The notes beneath the pieces were generated by a model. It was not told where the DNA came from, ran no database searches, and saw only the letters and a program-made list of their open reading frames with translations. A stretch of 64,000 nucleotides of DNA from Alcanivorax sp. (GTDB lineage Bacteria > Pseudomonadota > Gammaproteobacteria > Pseudomonadales > Alcanivoracaceae), in contig NZ_PBSH01000032.1 of assembly GCF_002726155.1 (NCBI RefSeq), positions 45,279 to 109,278 of the forward strand. The letters run 5' to 3'. This document shows, piece after piece, positions 1-9,410 of this stretch (positions within the stretch are counted from its first letter, which is position 1; each line of letters begins with the position of its first letter). A program made the translations under genes and the position numbers.

Positions 1-909
1 GTGTGGGCAACCACGCCGTTGGGGATTAAATGGAGTGGTGAGGCCATGGCGCCGCTGGCGGCAGCCGGTGTGCGCATGGGCATCGCCGCGCTGCTGGGGC
101 TGGGCTGGTTGTGGATGAAACGTCAGCCGTTGCCGTTGCATCGCCGGGCGCGGCTTAGCTATCTGGCGTCCCTGCCCGGTATTTTTGGTGCCATGGGATG
201 CAGTTATATGGCAGCAGCGCACCTGCCTTCCGGGCTGATCTCGGTGATCTTTGGCCTGGCGCCGTTGCTCTCGGGGCTGATGCTGCAAGGTTTGCCGGGT
301 GGGACGCGCCTCAATCGCTGGCACTGGAGTGCCTGCCTGATCGGCCTGGCCGGATTGGCACTGGTCTTTGATGACAGCCTGCACGTGCTGGTCGCCGGGC
401 AAGGCATGGGGGAGCGGGGTGTCGGCTTACTGTGGATGCTCAGCGCGGTGACCCTGTTTGCCGGCAGTGGCATCGCCGTGCAACGTGTGGCCGCCGGGCT
501 GCAGCCCATGCAGCAGACCGTGGGCGGCTTGCTGTTGTCATTACCCTGCTATGCCGTCGGCATGGTGATTACCGGGCAGACGTTGAGTTTTAGCGGTGAC
601 TATCGGGGCCTGTCCGCCATCCTGTATCTGGCGGTGTTCGGCTCGCTGTTGGGTTTTTACTGCTACTACCAGGTACTGGCGCGCTTGCCTGCGGCCACCG
701 TGGCGCTGGTGACGCTGATAACACCGGTGCTGGCGCTCTCGCTGGGTAGCCTGTTCAACGGCGAAAGCCTTGGAGCTCTGGTGCTGGCGGGCGCCGCATT
801 GATTGTGCTCGCGTTGTCGCTTTTCTTGCTGGGGGATCACAAGGTACGCCGCCAGCTGAAGCAAATGGCAGAGTCTGAAGCAGCCGCTACCCTGGATCCG
901 GTGCCATGA
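1..909 (+). CDS. EamA/DMT-family permease, 5' end cut by window edge
   Basis: This is an inner-membrane permease of the drug/metabolite transporter (EamA) superfamily; the substrate cannot be told from sequence. The 302 residues are almost entirely hydrophobic helices arranged as two repeated EamA halves (about residues 1-125 and 140-275), ending in a charged cytoplasmic tail. The reading frame is open from base 1 and the first residues already lie in the first helix of the fold, so a short N-terminal piece is probably outside the window and the GTG at base 1 is unlikely to be the true start. It converges on the SpoVR gene, with only 17 bp between the stops. Confidence 0.85.
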   Translation: MWATTPLGIKWSGEAMAPLAAAGVRMGIAALLGLGWLWMKRQPLPLHRRARLSYLASLPGIFGAMGCSYMAAAHLPSGLISVIFGLAPLLSGLMLQGLPGGTRLNRWHWSACLIGLAGLALVFDDSLHVLVAGQGMGERGVGLLWMLSAVTLFAGSGIAVQRVAAGLQPMQQTVGGLLLSLPCYAVGMVITGQTLSFSGDYRGLSAILYLAVFGSLLGFYCYYQVLARLPAATVALVTLITPVLALSLGSLFNGESLGALVLAGAALIVLALSLFLLGDHKVRRQLKQMAESEAAATLDPVP

Positions 910-926
910 TGTCGGTCGTGTCCGGA

Positions 927-2432
927 TCAGGAAATAACGGTGGGCGGTGGCATGCTGAATTCGTTCAGTACGCTGCCGTGCTCAACACTCTCCAGGCGGA
1001 CCTCAAACTTCCACAAGCGGTGCAGATGGCGTAGTACCTCCCGGGCACTGTTTTCATCCAGTGGCCGGCCGCTGTTGCGTTGGTGGCGCAAGGTCAGCGT
1101 GCGATCACCGTGCACATTGGCGTTGACCACCTGGATGTTGGGTTCCTGAATGCTCAGGTTGTATTGCTCAGCCAGCGCGTCACGGACTTTTCGGTAGCCC
1201 TGTTCGTTATGAATGGCGCCCACTTCCACGTAGTCGTTACGGTCATCGTCGGCGATCTGGAAAAACTTGAAATAACGGATCAGGCGTGGCGATAGGAACT
1301 GCTGAATAAAGCTTTCATCCTTGAAGCTTTCCATGGCGAATTTCACCGTACTCAACCAATCCGAGCCGGCAATTTCCGGGAACCATTCTCGGTCTTCGTC
1401 GTCCGGGGTTTCGCAGATGCGGCGGATGTCCTGGAACATGTTGAAGCCTAGAGCGTAGGGATTCATACCGCTGTAAAAGGGCGCAGTGAACGGTGGCTGG
1501 TAAATCACCTGGCTATGGTTCTGGAGAAATTCGAGCATGAAGCCATCCGTGACTTTTCCCTGATCATAAAGATCGTTCAGCAGGGTGTAATGCCACAGGC
1601 AGGCCCAGCCTTCGTTCATTACCTTGGTCTGGCGCTGGGGGTAAAAGTACTGGGCCATCTTTCGCACGATACGGATGATTTCCCGCTGCCAGGGAGCCAG
1701 TAAGGGGGCGTTTTTTTCGAGGAAGTAGAGCAGGTTTTCCTGGGGCTCAGCCGGAAAGTTTGGGGCCTCCTCGCGTAATTGAACGGCAGGCTGTAACTGC
1801 GGAAAAGTGCGCCAGAGTTCTGAAATCTGTTTCTGCAGTGACGCTTCCCGTTCCCGTTGCCGGCGTTTTTCCTCCACGGCGGAAATGGGCGAAGGGCGCT
1901 TGTAGCGGTCCACCCCGTAGTTCATCAGCGCATGGCAGGAGTCCAGGGTTTCCTCCACGGCCTTGACGCCATGGCGTTGCTCACAGTCCGCAATATAGTT
2001 TCGGGCGAACACCAGGTAATCAATGATGGACGAGGCATCCGTCCAGGTTTTGAAAAGATAGTTGTTCTTGAAGAATGAATTATGGCCATAGCTGGCATGG
2101 GCGATGACCAGCGCTTGCATGGTGATGTTATTTTCCTCCATCAGGTAGGCGATGCAGGGATCGGAGTTGATCACGATTTCATAGGCCAGGCCCATATGTC
2201 CGCGCCGGTAGCGCCCCTCGACTTCCACGAATTGTTTGCCGAATGACCAGTGGTTGTAGCCTACCGGCATGCCCACAGAAGAATAAGCGTCCATCATTTG
2301 TTCGGACGAAATGACCTCGATCTGGTTGGGGTAGGTGTCGAGGCCGTATTTGTTATGGGCCAGGTCCGCAATGGCTTCGTCGTAGCGGGCCAGTAATTCA
2401 AAATCCCAGTCAGAGCCCTCTGAAAGAAACAT
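927..2432 (-). CDS. SpoVR family protein (YcgB-like)
   Basis: This 501-residue protein belongs to the SpoVR/YcgB family, named for a Bacillus stage V sporulation protein but common in non-sporulating proteobacteria, where its biochemical role is unknown. The N-terminal half carries the conserved family blocks, including GYNHWSFGKQF and the His-rich stretch around IAHASYGHNSFF; a charged linker near residues 190-215 separates it from the C-terminal domain. The start lies two bases after the stop of the upstream DUF444 gene, so the two are surely cotranscribed. Together with PrkA it forms the prkA-yeaH-spoVR stress module, which in enterobacteria depends on RpoS and nitrogen control. Confidence 0.93.
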   Translation of the reverse strand: MFLSEGSDWDFELLARYDEAIADLAHNKYGLDTYPNQIEVISSEQMMDAYSSVGMPVGYNHWSFGKQFVEVEGRYRRGHMGLAYEIVINSDPCIAYLMEENNITMQALVIAHASYGHNSFFKNNYLFKTWTDASSIIDYLVFARNYIADCEQRHGVKAVEETLDSCHALMNYGVDRYKRPSPISAVEEKRRQREREASLQKQISELWRTFPQLQPAVQLREEAPNFPAEPQENLLYFLEKNAPLLAPWQREIIRIVRKMAQYFYPQRQTKVMNEGWACLWHYTLLNDLYDQGKVTDGFMLEFLQNHSQVIYQPPFTAPFYSGMNPYALGFNMFQDIRRICETPDDEDREWFPEIAGSDWLSTVKFAMESFKDESFIQQFLSPRLIRYFKFFQIADDDRNDYVEVGAIHNEQGYRKVRDALAEQYNLSIQEPNIQVVNANVHGDRTLTLRHQRNSGRPLDENSAREVLRHLHRLWKFEVRLESVEHGSVLNEFSMPPPTVIS

Positions 2433-2434
2433 GC

Positions 2435-3715
2435 TCAGGTCTCCATGCGTTTTTTGAACAGCTCGCGAAATACCGGATAAATCTCCCCGGGCTCATCAAT
2501 CTGGGCCATGGAAAAGGCAGAAGAGTGCCGCTGCATAATGTTCTGGTAGTGGTCCCAGAGCGCCTGGTGAGCCCGTGGCATGACCTCTACGTAGGAAAAG
2601 TACTGCAGCTTGGGAAGCAGCTCGTCTTCGATCAGTTTGGCGCAGGCGGGTGAGTCATCGTTCCAGTTGTCACCGTCCGAGGCCTGGGCGGCATACAGGT
2701 TCCATTCGTCAACCGGGTAGCGTTCCTCGATGATGTCGCGGGTCAGCTTCAGCGCGCTGGATACGATGGTGCCGCCGGTTTCCCGGGAGTAGAAAAATTC
2801 TTCTTCATTAACTTCCTTGGCACTGGTGTGATGGCGGATAAAGACCACCTCGATATGTTCGTAGTTACGCTCAAGGAACAGGTAAAGAAGCAGAAAGAAG
2901 CGTTTGGCTAGGTCTTTCATGTCCTGATTCATGGAGCCGGACACATCCATGATGCAGAACATAACCGCCCGGCTGACCGGTACCGGGACTTTGACGTGGT
3001 GGTTGTAGCGCAGGTCCACCGTGTCCAGAAAAGGGATACGTTCGACCCGGCGTTCCAGTCGGGCGATCTGCTCATCCAGCTCGTGCAAACGTGCTTGCCG
3101 TTGTGGCGACTGATCCTGTTCCAGCAGCGCATCTCGCTCGGCTTTCAGGGTGCGTATTTTCTTGCGCGTGGCGGCGGTGAGGGCGCGGCGGCGCATGGAG
3201 GCCTGGCGCATGGAGCGGACGATATTGATTTTGGCGGGCATGCCCTGGCTGACGATGCCGCCGTGCCGATGTTGAAAGATATGAGCCCCTTCCAGGTGAC
3301 GCTTGAGAAGATTGGGCAGCTCCAGGTCTTCAAACAGGAAGTTCAGGAATTCCTGTTTGTCGATTTCGAAGGCGAACTCGTCATTGCCTTCGCCCTGGTC
3401 ACTGGCCTGGCCATCGCCGGGTCCGCCTCCGCCGCCACCGTCCGGGCGGCGAATACGGTCTCCCTGATGAAATTCCTGGTTGCCCGGGTGGACGATGCTG
3501 CGTTGCCCGCCGGGGCCGTGATGGAAAATGGGTTCAGAGAGGTCCTTGCGGGGAATGCTTATCCGCTCGCCTTGCTCCATGTCCTTGATGGAGCGGCGGC
3601 TGACCGCATCGTTGACGGCATCGCGAATGTGCGAACGATAGCGGCGCAGGAAGCGCTGCCGGTTAACGGTGCTTTTGCGTTTATCGTTCAGGCGACGGTC
3701 AATGATGTAGCTCAT
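2435..3715 (-). CDS. DUF444 / YeaH-YhbH family protein with von Willebrand A fold
   Basis: This 426-residue protein is the YeaH/YhbH (DUF444) partner of the PrkA kinase. The N-terminus is very basic (arginine-rich, residues 1-60), followed by a Gly-rich linker (about 85-105) and a coiled, charged segment (about 190-225). The C-terminal part is a von Willebrand factor A-like domain with the metal-site motif DVSGSM near residue 255. In E. coli yeaG and yeaH act together in stationary-phase and starvation responses; the molecular target is unsettled. It sits between prkA and spoVR on the same strand, separated from prkA by 181 bp containing a heptad repeat pair. Confidence 0.92.
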   Translation of the reverse strand: MSYIIDRRLNDKRKSTVNRQRFLRRYRSHIRDAVNDAVSRRSIKDMEQGERISIPRKDLSEPIFHHGPGGQRSIVHPGNQEFHQGDRIRRPDGGGGGGPGDGQASDQGEGNDEFAFEIDKQEFLNFLFEDLELPNLLKRHLEGAHIFQHRHGGIVSQGMPAKINIVRSMRQASMRRRALTAATRKKIRTLKAERDALLEQDQSPQRQARLHELDEQIARLERRVERIPFLDTVDLRYNHHVKVPVPVSRAVMFCIMDVSGSMNQDMKDLAKRFFLLLYLFLERNYEHIEVVFIRHHTSAKEVNEEEFFYSRETGGTIVSSALKLTRDIIEERYPVDEWNLYAAQASDGDNWNDDSPACAKLIEDELLPKLQYFSYVEVMPRAHQALWDHYQNIMQRHSSAFSMAQIDEPGEIYPVFRELFKKRMET

Positions 3716-3736
3716 GGGCTTCCTCCGGAAGCGGCA

Positions 3737-3887
3737 TCACGCAACACGCTTCACGCAACAACGCGGGGGCGGCTCGGCAGATGGCTTCAGGCGTTGTCGC
3801 CGCGTTTCGATTCGGGCGCGGTGATAACCGTAAAGTATCGAGAATCTTTATGTCGTGTTGTTGCGTGTTACGTGAAGCATGCTGCGT
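3737..3887. repeat. Inverted heptad-repeat pair (ACGCNNC type), prkA/yeaH junction
   Basis: The left array (3737-3764) reads as successive 7-base units such as ACGCAAC and ACGCTTC. The right array (3853-3887) carries the reverse-complement form (TTGCGTG, TTACGTG, AAGCATG). About 90 bp separate them. This fills nearly all of the 181-bp gap between yeaH and prkA. Function is unknown; the inverted arrays could pair in RNA. Confidence 0.6.
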
Positions 3888-3896
3888 CTCCTGTTG

Positions 3897-5819
3897 CTAT
3901 TGCGCCTTTCTCACCCGCAGGTACCACTCGGATAGCAGCCTTACCTGCTTCTCCGTGTAGCCCCGGGATACCATGCGCTGCACGAAGTTGTTGTGTTTGC
4001 GCTGGTCGTCCTCGCTGCCTTTGGCGTTGAAGGAAATGACGGGCAGCAGGTCCTCGGTGTTGGAGAACATTTTTTTCTCGATCACGTCGCGCAGTTTCTG
4101 GTAACTGAGCCAGCTGGGGTTCTTGCCGTGGTTGTTGGCGCGGGCGCGAAGGACGAAGTTGACCACTTCGTTGCGGAAGTCTTTGGGGTTGGAAATGCCG
4201 GCGGGTTTTTCGATTTTTTCCAGGTCTTCATTGAGCGCCTGACGGTCGAAAATCTCACCGGTATCCGGGTCGCGGAACTCCTGATCCTGAATCCAGAAAT
4301 CCGCATAGATAACGTAGCGGTCGAAAATGTTCTGGCCGTATTCCGAGTAAGATTCGAGGTAGGCGGTCTGAATTTCTTTACCAATGAATTCTACGTAGCG
4401 GGGCACCAGGTATTCCTTGATGAAGCGGCGGTACTGTTCCGATTTTTCCTGGGGGAACTGTTCCTGTTCAATGCGCTGCTCCAGAACATGAATCAGGTGC
4501 ACCGGGTTGGCCGCTACCTCCGAGTGGTCATAGTTGAATACCTTGGAGAGAATCTTGAAAGCAAAGCGGGTGGAGAGCCCGGCCATGCCTTCATCCACGC
4601 CGGCCATGTCGCGGTACTCCTGCATGGATTTGGCGTGGGGGTCTACATCTTTCAGATTCTCGCCGTCGTAAACGCGCATCTTTGAATAAATGCTGGAGTT
4701 TTCCGGTTCTTTCAGCCGAGTGAGCGTGGAAAACTGGGCCAGCATGTGCAGAGTGTCTGGGGCACAGTGGGCATCGCGCAGGCTGGAGTTGCGCAGCAAC
4801 TTGTCGTAGATCAGCATCTCTTCGGTGACGCGCAGGCAGTAAGGTACCTTGACGATATAGACCCGGTCGATAAAGGCTTCATTGTTTTTATTGTTGCGGA
4901 AGGTATGCCACTCGGCTTCGTTGGAGTGCGCCAGCACCATGCCATCGAAAGGGATGGCGCCCATGTGTTCGGTGCCGTTGTAGTTTCCTTCCTGGGTGGC
5001 GGTGAGCAATGGGTGCAGAACCTTGATCGGTGCCTTGAACATTTCCACGAATTCGAGCAGACCCTGGTTGGCCCGGCACAGGCCCCCGGAAAAGGCGTAG
5101 GCGTCCGGATCATCCTGGGAGAAGTCTTCCAGCTTGCGGATGTCCACCTTCCCCACCAGGGCGGAAATATCCTGGTTGTTTTCATCGCCGGGTTCGGTTT
5201 TGGCCACCGCGACCTGGTCGAGAATGGAGGGGTAGCGTTTTACCACGCGAAACTGGCTCAGGTCGCCGCCGAATTCATGCAAACGCTTGACCGCCCAGGG
5301 CGACATGATGGTGCGGATATAACGGCGGGGAATGCCGTATTCCTCTTCGAGGATGGGGCCGTCTTCTTCCGGGTTGAACAGGGTCAGAGGGGAGTCGTTT
5401 ACCGGCGAGCCTTTGAGGGCATAGAAGGGCACTTTCTGCATCAGCGCCTTGAGCTTTTCGGCCAGGGATGATTTGCCGCCACCCACTGGCCCAAGCAGGT
5501 AAAGAATCTGTTTCTTTTCTTCCAGGCCCTGGGCGGCGTGCCGGTAGTAGCTGACGATGTTTTCGATGACTTCTTCGAGCCCGTAAAACTCGTCGAAGGC
5601 GGGGTAGCGGCGGATAATCTTGTTGGAGAAGATGCGTGACAGGCGTGGGTCCTGGGCGGTATCGACCATTTCCGGTTCGCCGATGGCCATCAGCATGCGC
5701 TCAGCGGCAGTGGCGTAAGCGCTGGGGTCGTCCTTGCACAGTTCCAGGTACTCTTCCAGCGACATTTCTTCTTGCTGGGTCGCATCAAACCGGGCCTGGT
5801 AGTGGCTGATTATACTCAT
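3897..5819 (-). CDS. prkA: PrkA family serine protein kinase (YeaG-like)
   Basis: This 640-residue cytoplasmic protein matches the full length of the PrkA/YeaG family. The N-terminal AAA-like domain has a P-loop at about residues 108-117 (GPVGGGKSS); the C-terminal third is the PrkA kinase-like domain. Family members phosphorylate protein substrates on serine, or may act as AAA-type ATPases, and work with YeaH in starvation and stationary-phase physiology. The start ATG is preceded by a strong AGGAGG at correct spacing. It is the first gene of prkA-yeaH-spoVR. A 12-bp perfect palindrome (TTTATCGATAAA, 5879-5890) about 60 bp upstream is a possible operator. Confidence 0.95.
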   Translation of the reverse strand: MSIISHYQARFDATQQEEMSLEEYLELCKDDPSAYATAAERMLMAIGEPEMVDTAQDPRLSRIFSNKIIRRYPAFDEFYGLEEVIENIVSYYRHAAQGLEEKKQILYLLGPVGGGKSSLAEKLKALMQKVPFYALKGSPVNDSPLTLFNPEEDGPILEEEYGIPRRYIRTIMSPWAVKRLHEFGGDLSQFRVVKRYPSILDQVAVAKTEPGDENNQDISALVGKVDIRKLEDFSQDDPDAYAFSGGLCRANQGLLEFVEMFKAPIKVLHPLLTATQEGNYNGTEHMGAIPFDGMVLAHSNEAEWHTFRNNKNNEAFIDRVYIVKVPYCLRVTEEMLIYDKLLRNSSLRDAHCAPDTLHMLAQFSTLTRLKEPENSSIYSKMRVYDGENLKDVDPHAKSMQEYRDMAGVDEGMAGLSTRFAFKILSKVFNYDHSEVAANPVHLIHVLEQRIEQEQFPQEKSEQYRRFIKEYLVPRYVEFIGKEIQTAYLESYSEYGQNIFDRYVIYADFWIQDQEFRDPDTGEIFDRQALNEDLEKIEKPAGISNPKDFRNEVVNFVLRARANNHGKNPSWLSYQKLRDVIEKKMFSNTEDLLPVISFNAKGSEDDQRKHNNFVQRMVSRGYTEKQVRLLSEWYLRVRKAQ

Positions 5820-6156
5820 GCCTGCTTCCTCCTGGCGGAACGCACATTGTCACAACAAAACTACATGCAGGGTTTTCCTTTATCGATAAAAGTCAGTCGG
5901 CTATGGCGTTAAGAAAGGGTGAAACGGGCTGCGCGTCATCGCCGGCTGAGCGCATGTCTTGGCTTTAGCATGGAACCAAACGGCGGAACAAGTCAAAGAA
6001 AAGCGGGCAACTTTTTTTAAAAAAATGACGAGGTCTCGGTAACGTTGATCCGGCGTATTGCCGGGTCGCCGGGGCAGGTTTCCCCGCAGGTATAAGGTTG
6101 CCCGCAGATGGCAGACAGATGGTAGAGAGAAACGATCTATGGTGTTTAACGACGGA
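5820..6156. promoter_or_regulatory. Intergenic region upstream of prkA, downstream of apaH
   Basis: This 337-bp stretch has no convincing gene. It must hold the prkA promoter on the minus strand. Visible features are the palindrome TTTATCGATAAA (5879-5890), an AT tract TTTTTTTAAAAAAA (6012-6025), and a GC hairpin CCGGCG/CGCCGG around 6050-6075 that could help end apaH transcripts. No clear sigma-54 or sigma-70 promoter was found by eye. Confidence 0.4.
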
Positions 6157-6963
6157 TTAGCAGTCGCACTGGATGCGTACCTGATCGTCCAGGCGCAATG
6201 CTGTCAAAGTGCCACCCCAGACGCAGCCGGTATCCAGTGCGTCGACTTTGTCGACTCCGCTGTGACCTTCCAGGGCGGCCCAGTGGCCGAACAGGATGCG
6301 GGTGTCGGTGAGCACCCGCCGGGGGTGCTGGAACCAGGGCATGAACCCGGCGGGAGGCTGGTCAGGCTCGCCTTTGCTGGTCAGGTCCAGTTCGCCGGCC
6401 TGATCCACGAAACGCATACGGGTGAAATGGTTGGTGATCACGCGCCAGCGGTCTGTGCCGGAGAGTTGTTCGTTCCAGCCGGCGGGGGTGTTGCCGTACA
6501 TATGGGTAAAGAAGGCGTCGGCGGAGTCGCTGCGTAGCACTGTTTCCACTTCCGCCGCCCGCTGGCCGGCCTGCTCCAGTGTCCACAGTGGCGGGATGCC
6601 GGCGTGGGTCATTACTGCGTTGTGTTCCGGCAGGGGAATCAGCAGGGGTTGGTGTTGCAACCAACCCAGCAGTTCAGCGCGATCCGGGGCGTTGAGGATC
6701 CCACTGAGGGTGTCCTTGCGCTTGCTGCGGGTGGTGCCGTTGGCCACCGCCAGCAGATGCAGGTCGTGGTTGCCCAGTACGGTATGCACGTTGTCACGCA
6801 GGGCGTGGACGCGACGCAGGGTGCCCAGGGAATCCGGCCCCCGATTGACCAGATCCCCGGCCAGAAACAGGCGGTCACGGTCGGCGTTGAAGCTTATTTT
6901 CTCCAACAGACAGTCAAACGCCTCCAAGCAGCCTTGCAGGTCACCAATGGCGTAGTCAGTCAC
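6157..6963 (-). CDS. apaH: Symmetrical bis(5'-nucleosyl)-tetraphosphatase
   Basis: ApaH hydrolyses diadenosine tetraphosphate (Ap4A) symmetrically to two ADP and so controls alarmone levels and RNA-cap removal. The calcineurin-like phosphoesterase signature is complete: GDLQGC, GDLVNRGPDS, GNHDLH and a later THAG. The ORF track begins 11 codons upstream, but those codons lie in a heptad repeat. A GTG at 6963 preceded by GGAGG gives a protein starting with TDYAIGDLQG, the usual N-terminus, and a normal 268 residues. It is the last gene of the lptD-surA-pdxA-ksgA-apaG-apaH series, as in E. coli. Confidence 0.95.
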   Translation of the reverse strand: MTDYAIGDLQGCLEAFDCLLEKISFNADRDRLFLAGDLVNRGPDSLGTLRRVHALRDNVHTVLGNHDLHLLAVANGTTRSKRKDTLSGILNAPDRAELLGWLQHQPLLIPLPEHNAVMTHAGIPPLWTLEQAGQRAAEVETVLRSDSADAFFTHMYGNTPAGWNEQLSGTDRWRVITNHFTRMRFVDQAGELDLTSKGEPDQPPAGFMPWFQHPRRVLTDTRILFGHWAALEGHSGVDKVDALDTGCVWGGTLTALRLDDQVRIQCDC

Positions 6964-6984
6964 AAGGCGCCTCCGGCGCCCGCT

Positions 6985-7060
6985 TGCATGCAGCACGCCA
7001 CACGCGGCACGCTCAAAGGCGCAGTTTGCGTGTTGCGTGCGGCGTGATGTGTGCCGGCGT
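6985..7060. repeat. Inverted heptad-repeat pair between apaG and apaH
   Basis: The left array (6985-7012) has units AGCACGC, CACACGC and GGCACGC. After an 11-base spacer the right array (7024-7060) has TGCGTGT, TGCGTGC and GGCGTGA. The 7-base period is clear by eye. It occupies almost the whole apaG-apaH gap and can fold into a hairpin. Confidence 0.65.
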
Positions 7061-7476
7061 TAATGCAATGCATGCGGTACCGCAAGGGTGAAGGCGGGGA
7101 TTTGTGCGTCAAAGTGGATGCCATCTTCGCCAATCATCTGGTAACTGCCACGCATGCTGCCCACTTCGGTTTCCAGTATGGCACCGCTGGTGTAGCGGAA
7201 GGTCTGGCCGGGGGCGATATGGGGCTGTTCGCCGATGACGCCTTCCCCGTGGACTTCCTGTACGCGCTCTTCGCCATCGGTGATCACCCAGTGACGGGTC
7301 AGCAGGCGGGCGCTGACGGCGCCCTGATTGTGGATGCTGATGTGGTAGGCAAAGACCCAGCGTTCGCTTTCTGCGTCGCTCTGGTCTGGCAGGAATTCGG
7401 TTTCCACGGATACCCGGATGTCGTGGCGGGAGTCGCCGTTGGCGGTATCGCTGTTGCCTTGTTCGGTGACGCTCAT
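7060..7476 (-). CDS. apaG: ApaG family protein
   Basis: ApaG is a small immunoglobulin-like beta-sandwich protein (138 residues, typical length) of uncertain biochemical role, historically linked to cobalt and magnesium efflux phenotypes. The hallmark core is present: a beta-rich sequence with FAYHISIHNQG, RHWVITDG and the HGEGVIGEQP loop. Its start overlaps the ksgA stop by four bases (ATGA), indicating translational coupling. The context ksgA-apaG-apaH is the classical one and makes the assignment secure even though the function is not. Confidence 0.95.
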   Translation of the reverse strand: MSVTEQGNSDTANGDSRHDIRVSVETEFLPDQSDAESERWVFAYHISIHNQGAVSARLLTRHWVITDGEERVQEVHGEGVIGEQPHIAPGQTFRYTSGAILETEVGSMRGSYQMIGEDGIHFDAQIPAFTLAVPHALH

Positions 7477-8285
7477 GGCGTGCTTTCTCCCTTGTCTTCG
7501 TCGGCGTTCGGGCGGCTGATGTTGGCCAGTGCCACATAATCGGCCACGGACAGCTGGTCCGGTCGCAGGCCGGCATCAATGCCAAGCGCTTCGAATTGCT
7601 CGGCGCTAACCCAGGATTTTAACCCATTACGGATGGCCTTGCGCCGCTGTGTGAACGCCTGGGCCACCAGTTTGCGCAGGTGGTCTTCGTCATCCGCTGG
7701 ATGTGGCGGGCTGGCGTGGGGGATCAGCCGGACCACGGCGGAGTCCACCCGGGGAGGAGGGCTGAACGCCCCCGGAGGCACAAAGAACAGGTAATCCGCC
7801 TGGCAGTGGTACTGCACCATGATGGACAGCCGTCCCCAGTCGCGGGTGCCGGGGCTGGCGGTGAGCCGTTCCACCACTTCTTTCTGCAGCATGAAAGTCA
7901 TGTCACTGATGGCGTCGGCCTGGGCCAGCAGGTGAAAGATCAGCGGGGTGGAGATGTTGTAAGGCAGGTTGCCGATCACCCGAAGGGGCTTGTCCGCAGG
8001 TTTCAGGGTGCGGAAATCAAAGCGCAGGGCGTCACTTTCATGAATGGTCAGCCGGTCGGGGGTGTTTTCCTGGCGCAGCAGGGCGATCAGGTCCCGGTCC
8101 AGCTCCACCACATGTAAATGGGGGATTTCTTCCAGCAAGGGATAGGTCAGGGCGCCCCGGCCCGGCCCGATTTCCACCAGGGTGTCGCCCGCTTGCAGGC
8201 CCAGGGTGCGAATCATGCGGTCGACCAGATTGCGGTCGTGCAGGAAGTGCTGGCCAAAGCGTTTACGGGTGCGGTGTTCTGTCAT
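7473..8285 (-). CDS. rsmA: 16S rRNA (A1518/A1519-N6,N6) dimethyltransferase
   Basis: RsmA (KsgA) dimethylates two adjacent adenosines near the 3' end of 16S rRNA in a late 30S maturation checkpoint, using S-adenosylmethionine. The 270-residue sequence begins with the family's RFGQHFLHD block. It has the SAM-binding loop EIGPGRG near residue 39 and the catalytic NLPYN motif near residue 106 that holds the target adenine. It overlaps apaG by four bases and follows pdxA by about 70 bp, consistent with one operon. Confidence 0.97.
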   Translation of the reverse strand: MTEHRTRKRFGQHFLHDRNLVDRMIRTLGLQAGDTLVEIGPGRGALTYPLLEEIPHLHVVELDRDLIALLRQENTPDRLTIHESDALRFDFRTLKPADKPLRVIGNLPYNISTPLIFHLLAQADAISDMTFMLQKEVVERLTASPGTRDWGRLSIMVQYHCQADYLFFVPPGAFSPPPRVDSAVVRLIPHASPPHPADDEDHLRKLVAQAFTQRRKAIRNGLKSWVSAEQFEALGIDAGLRPDQLSVADYVALANISRPNADEDKGESTP

Positions 8286-8354
8286 AGCGGGTCTCAGGTC
8301 GGGGCCGGGTGGTGTGTCTTAGCTGTGTTTTGTCAATGTGCAATCAGAGCAGCG

Positions 8355-9350
8355 TCAGGCATCACATTGCGCTGAGGCCAACGCCAATGCCTGGCGCGTG
8401 GCGGCGATCAGGCTGCTGGCGCTGGCGGTGCCGCTGCCTGCCAGGTCGAAGGCGGTGCCATGGTCCACGGAGGTGCGAATGAACGGCAGCCCCAGGGTGA
8501 TATTGATGGCTTCGCCGAAACCGGCGTATTTGAGCACCGGCAGGCCCTGGTCATGATACATGGCCAGCACCGCATCGTGCTGCTCCAGCAGGTGCGGCTG
8601 AAAGGCGGTGTCGGCGGGCAGGGGGCCGGTGAGCGCCATGCCCTGGGTACGCAGTTGCTCCAGAGTGGGGATGATCACATCCAGCTCTTCGCGCCCCAGA
8701 TGCCCGCCTTCGCCGGCATGGGGGTTGAGCCCCAGTACCATGATGCGCGGCTCGGCAATTCGGTATTTGCCGATCAGGTCGTCACGGAGAATGCTCAGGG
8801 TGCGGATCAGGCTGGCCGGGGTAATCGCCGCCGGAACCTGGCTCAGGGGCAGGTGAGTGGTGGCCAGGGCCACCCGCAAATCCTGCGTCCGGGCCGGGGC
8901 GGTGAGCATCATCACCACCTGCGCTACCTCCGCCTGTTCGGCGAGAAACTCGGTGTGCCCGGTGAAGGCGGGATCCGCGCCTTCACAAATCACATTCTTG
9001 GCCACCGGGGCGGTGACCATGGCCGAGAAGGTGCCGTTAAGGCAGCCCTGGGCGGCACGGGTGAGCATGGCGAGTGTGCCGGTGGCGGTGGCCGGATTCG
9101 GTTTGCCGGCGGTGACGTTGGCGCCGGCGGGTGTATGCCAGACCGGCAGGCAGTCTGTGGGGCGTGGCTGGCCGGGTTGCCAGTCGCCCAGCGGCACCGT
9201 CAGGCCCAGTTGTTGTGCCCGTTCGGTCAGCACCTGGCGATCGCCGATAACCACCAGTGGGGCGTCGGCAAAAGCGTCCGGCAGGGTCAGGACCAGATCC
9301 GGCCCGATCCCTGCCGGGTCACCATAGGTGATGGCGATAGGGGCAGGCAT
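8355..9350 (-). CDS. pdxA: 4-hydroxythreonine-4-phosphate dehydrogenase
   Basis: PdxA oxidises 4-phosphohydroxy-L-threonine with NAD(P)+ in the DXP-dependent pyridoxal 5'-phosphate pathway. The 331-residue length is normal. Visible family motifs are the N-terminal TYGDPAGIGP, the metal-binding region NPHAGEGGHLG, and the second metal site MYHDQGLPVLKY; the C-terminus includes TSVDHGTAFDLAG. It lies between surA and ksgA on the same strand, an order conserved in gammaproteobacteria. A heptad array lies in the gap after surA. Confidence 0.97.
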   Translation of the reverse strand: MPAPIAITYGDPAGIGPDLVLTLPDAFADAPLVVIGDRQVLTERAQQLGLTVPLGDWQPGQPRPTDCLPVWHTPAGANVTAGKPNPATATGTLAMLTRAAQGCLNGTFSAMVTAPVAKNVICEGADPAFTGHTEFLAEQAEVAQVVMMLTAPARTQDLRVALATTHLPLSQVPAAITPASLIRTLSILRDDLIGKYRIAEPRIMVLGLNPHAGEGGHLGREELDVIIPTLEQLRTQGMALTGPLPADTAFQPHLLEQHDAVLAMYHDQGLPVLKYAGFGEAINITLGLPFIRTSVDHGTAFDLAGSGTASASSLIAATRQALALASAQCDA

Positions 9351-9370
9351 GGTTTATTGCCCACTGCCGG

Positions 9371-9410
9371 GCAGGCATGTTGCGTGCTGCGTGTTGCCTG
9401 CAAGCGTCAT
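9371..9410. repeat. Heptad array at the surA-pdxA junction
   Basis: Units TGCGTGC, TGCGTGT and TGCCTGC follow each other with a 7-base period directly beyond the surA stop codon, and the array touches the last surA codons. Only one orientation is obvious here. Confidence 0.55.

Noticed and set aside
2996-4030. 344-residue plus-strand ORF opposite yeaH and prkA
   Set aside because: It lies antisense to two well-conserved genes, has no ribosome site and no recognisable domain; GC-rich DNA gives such mirror ORFs.
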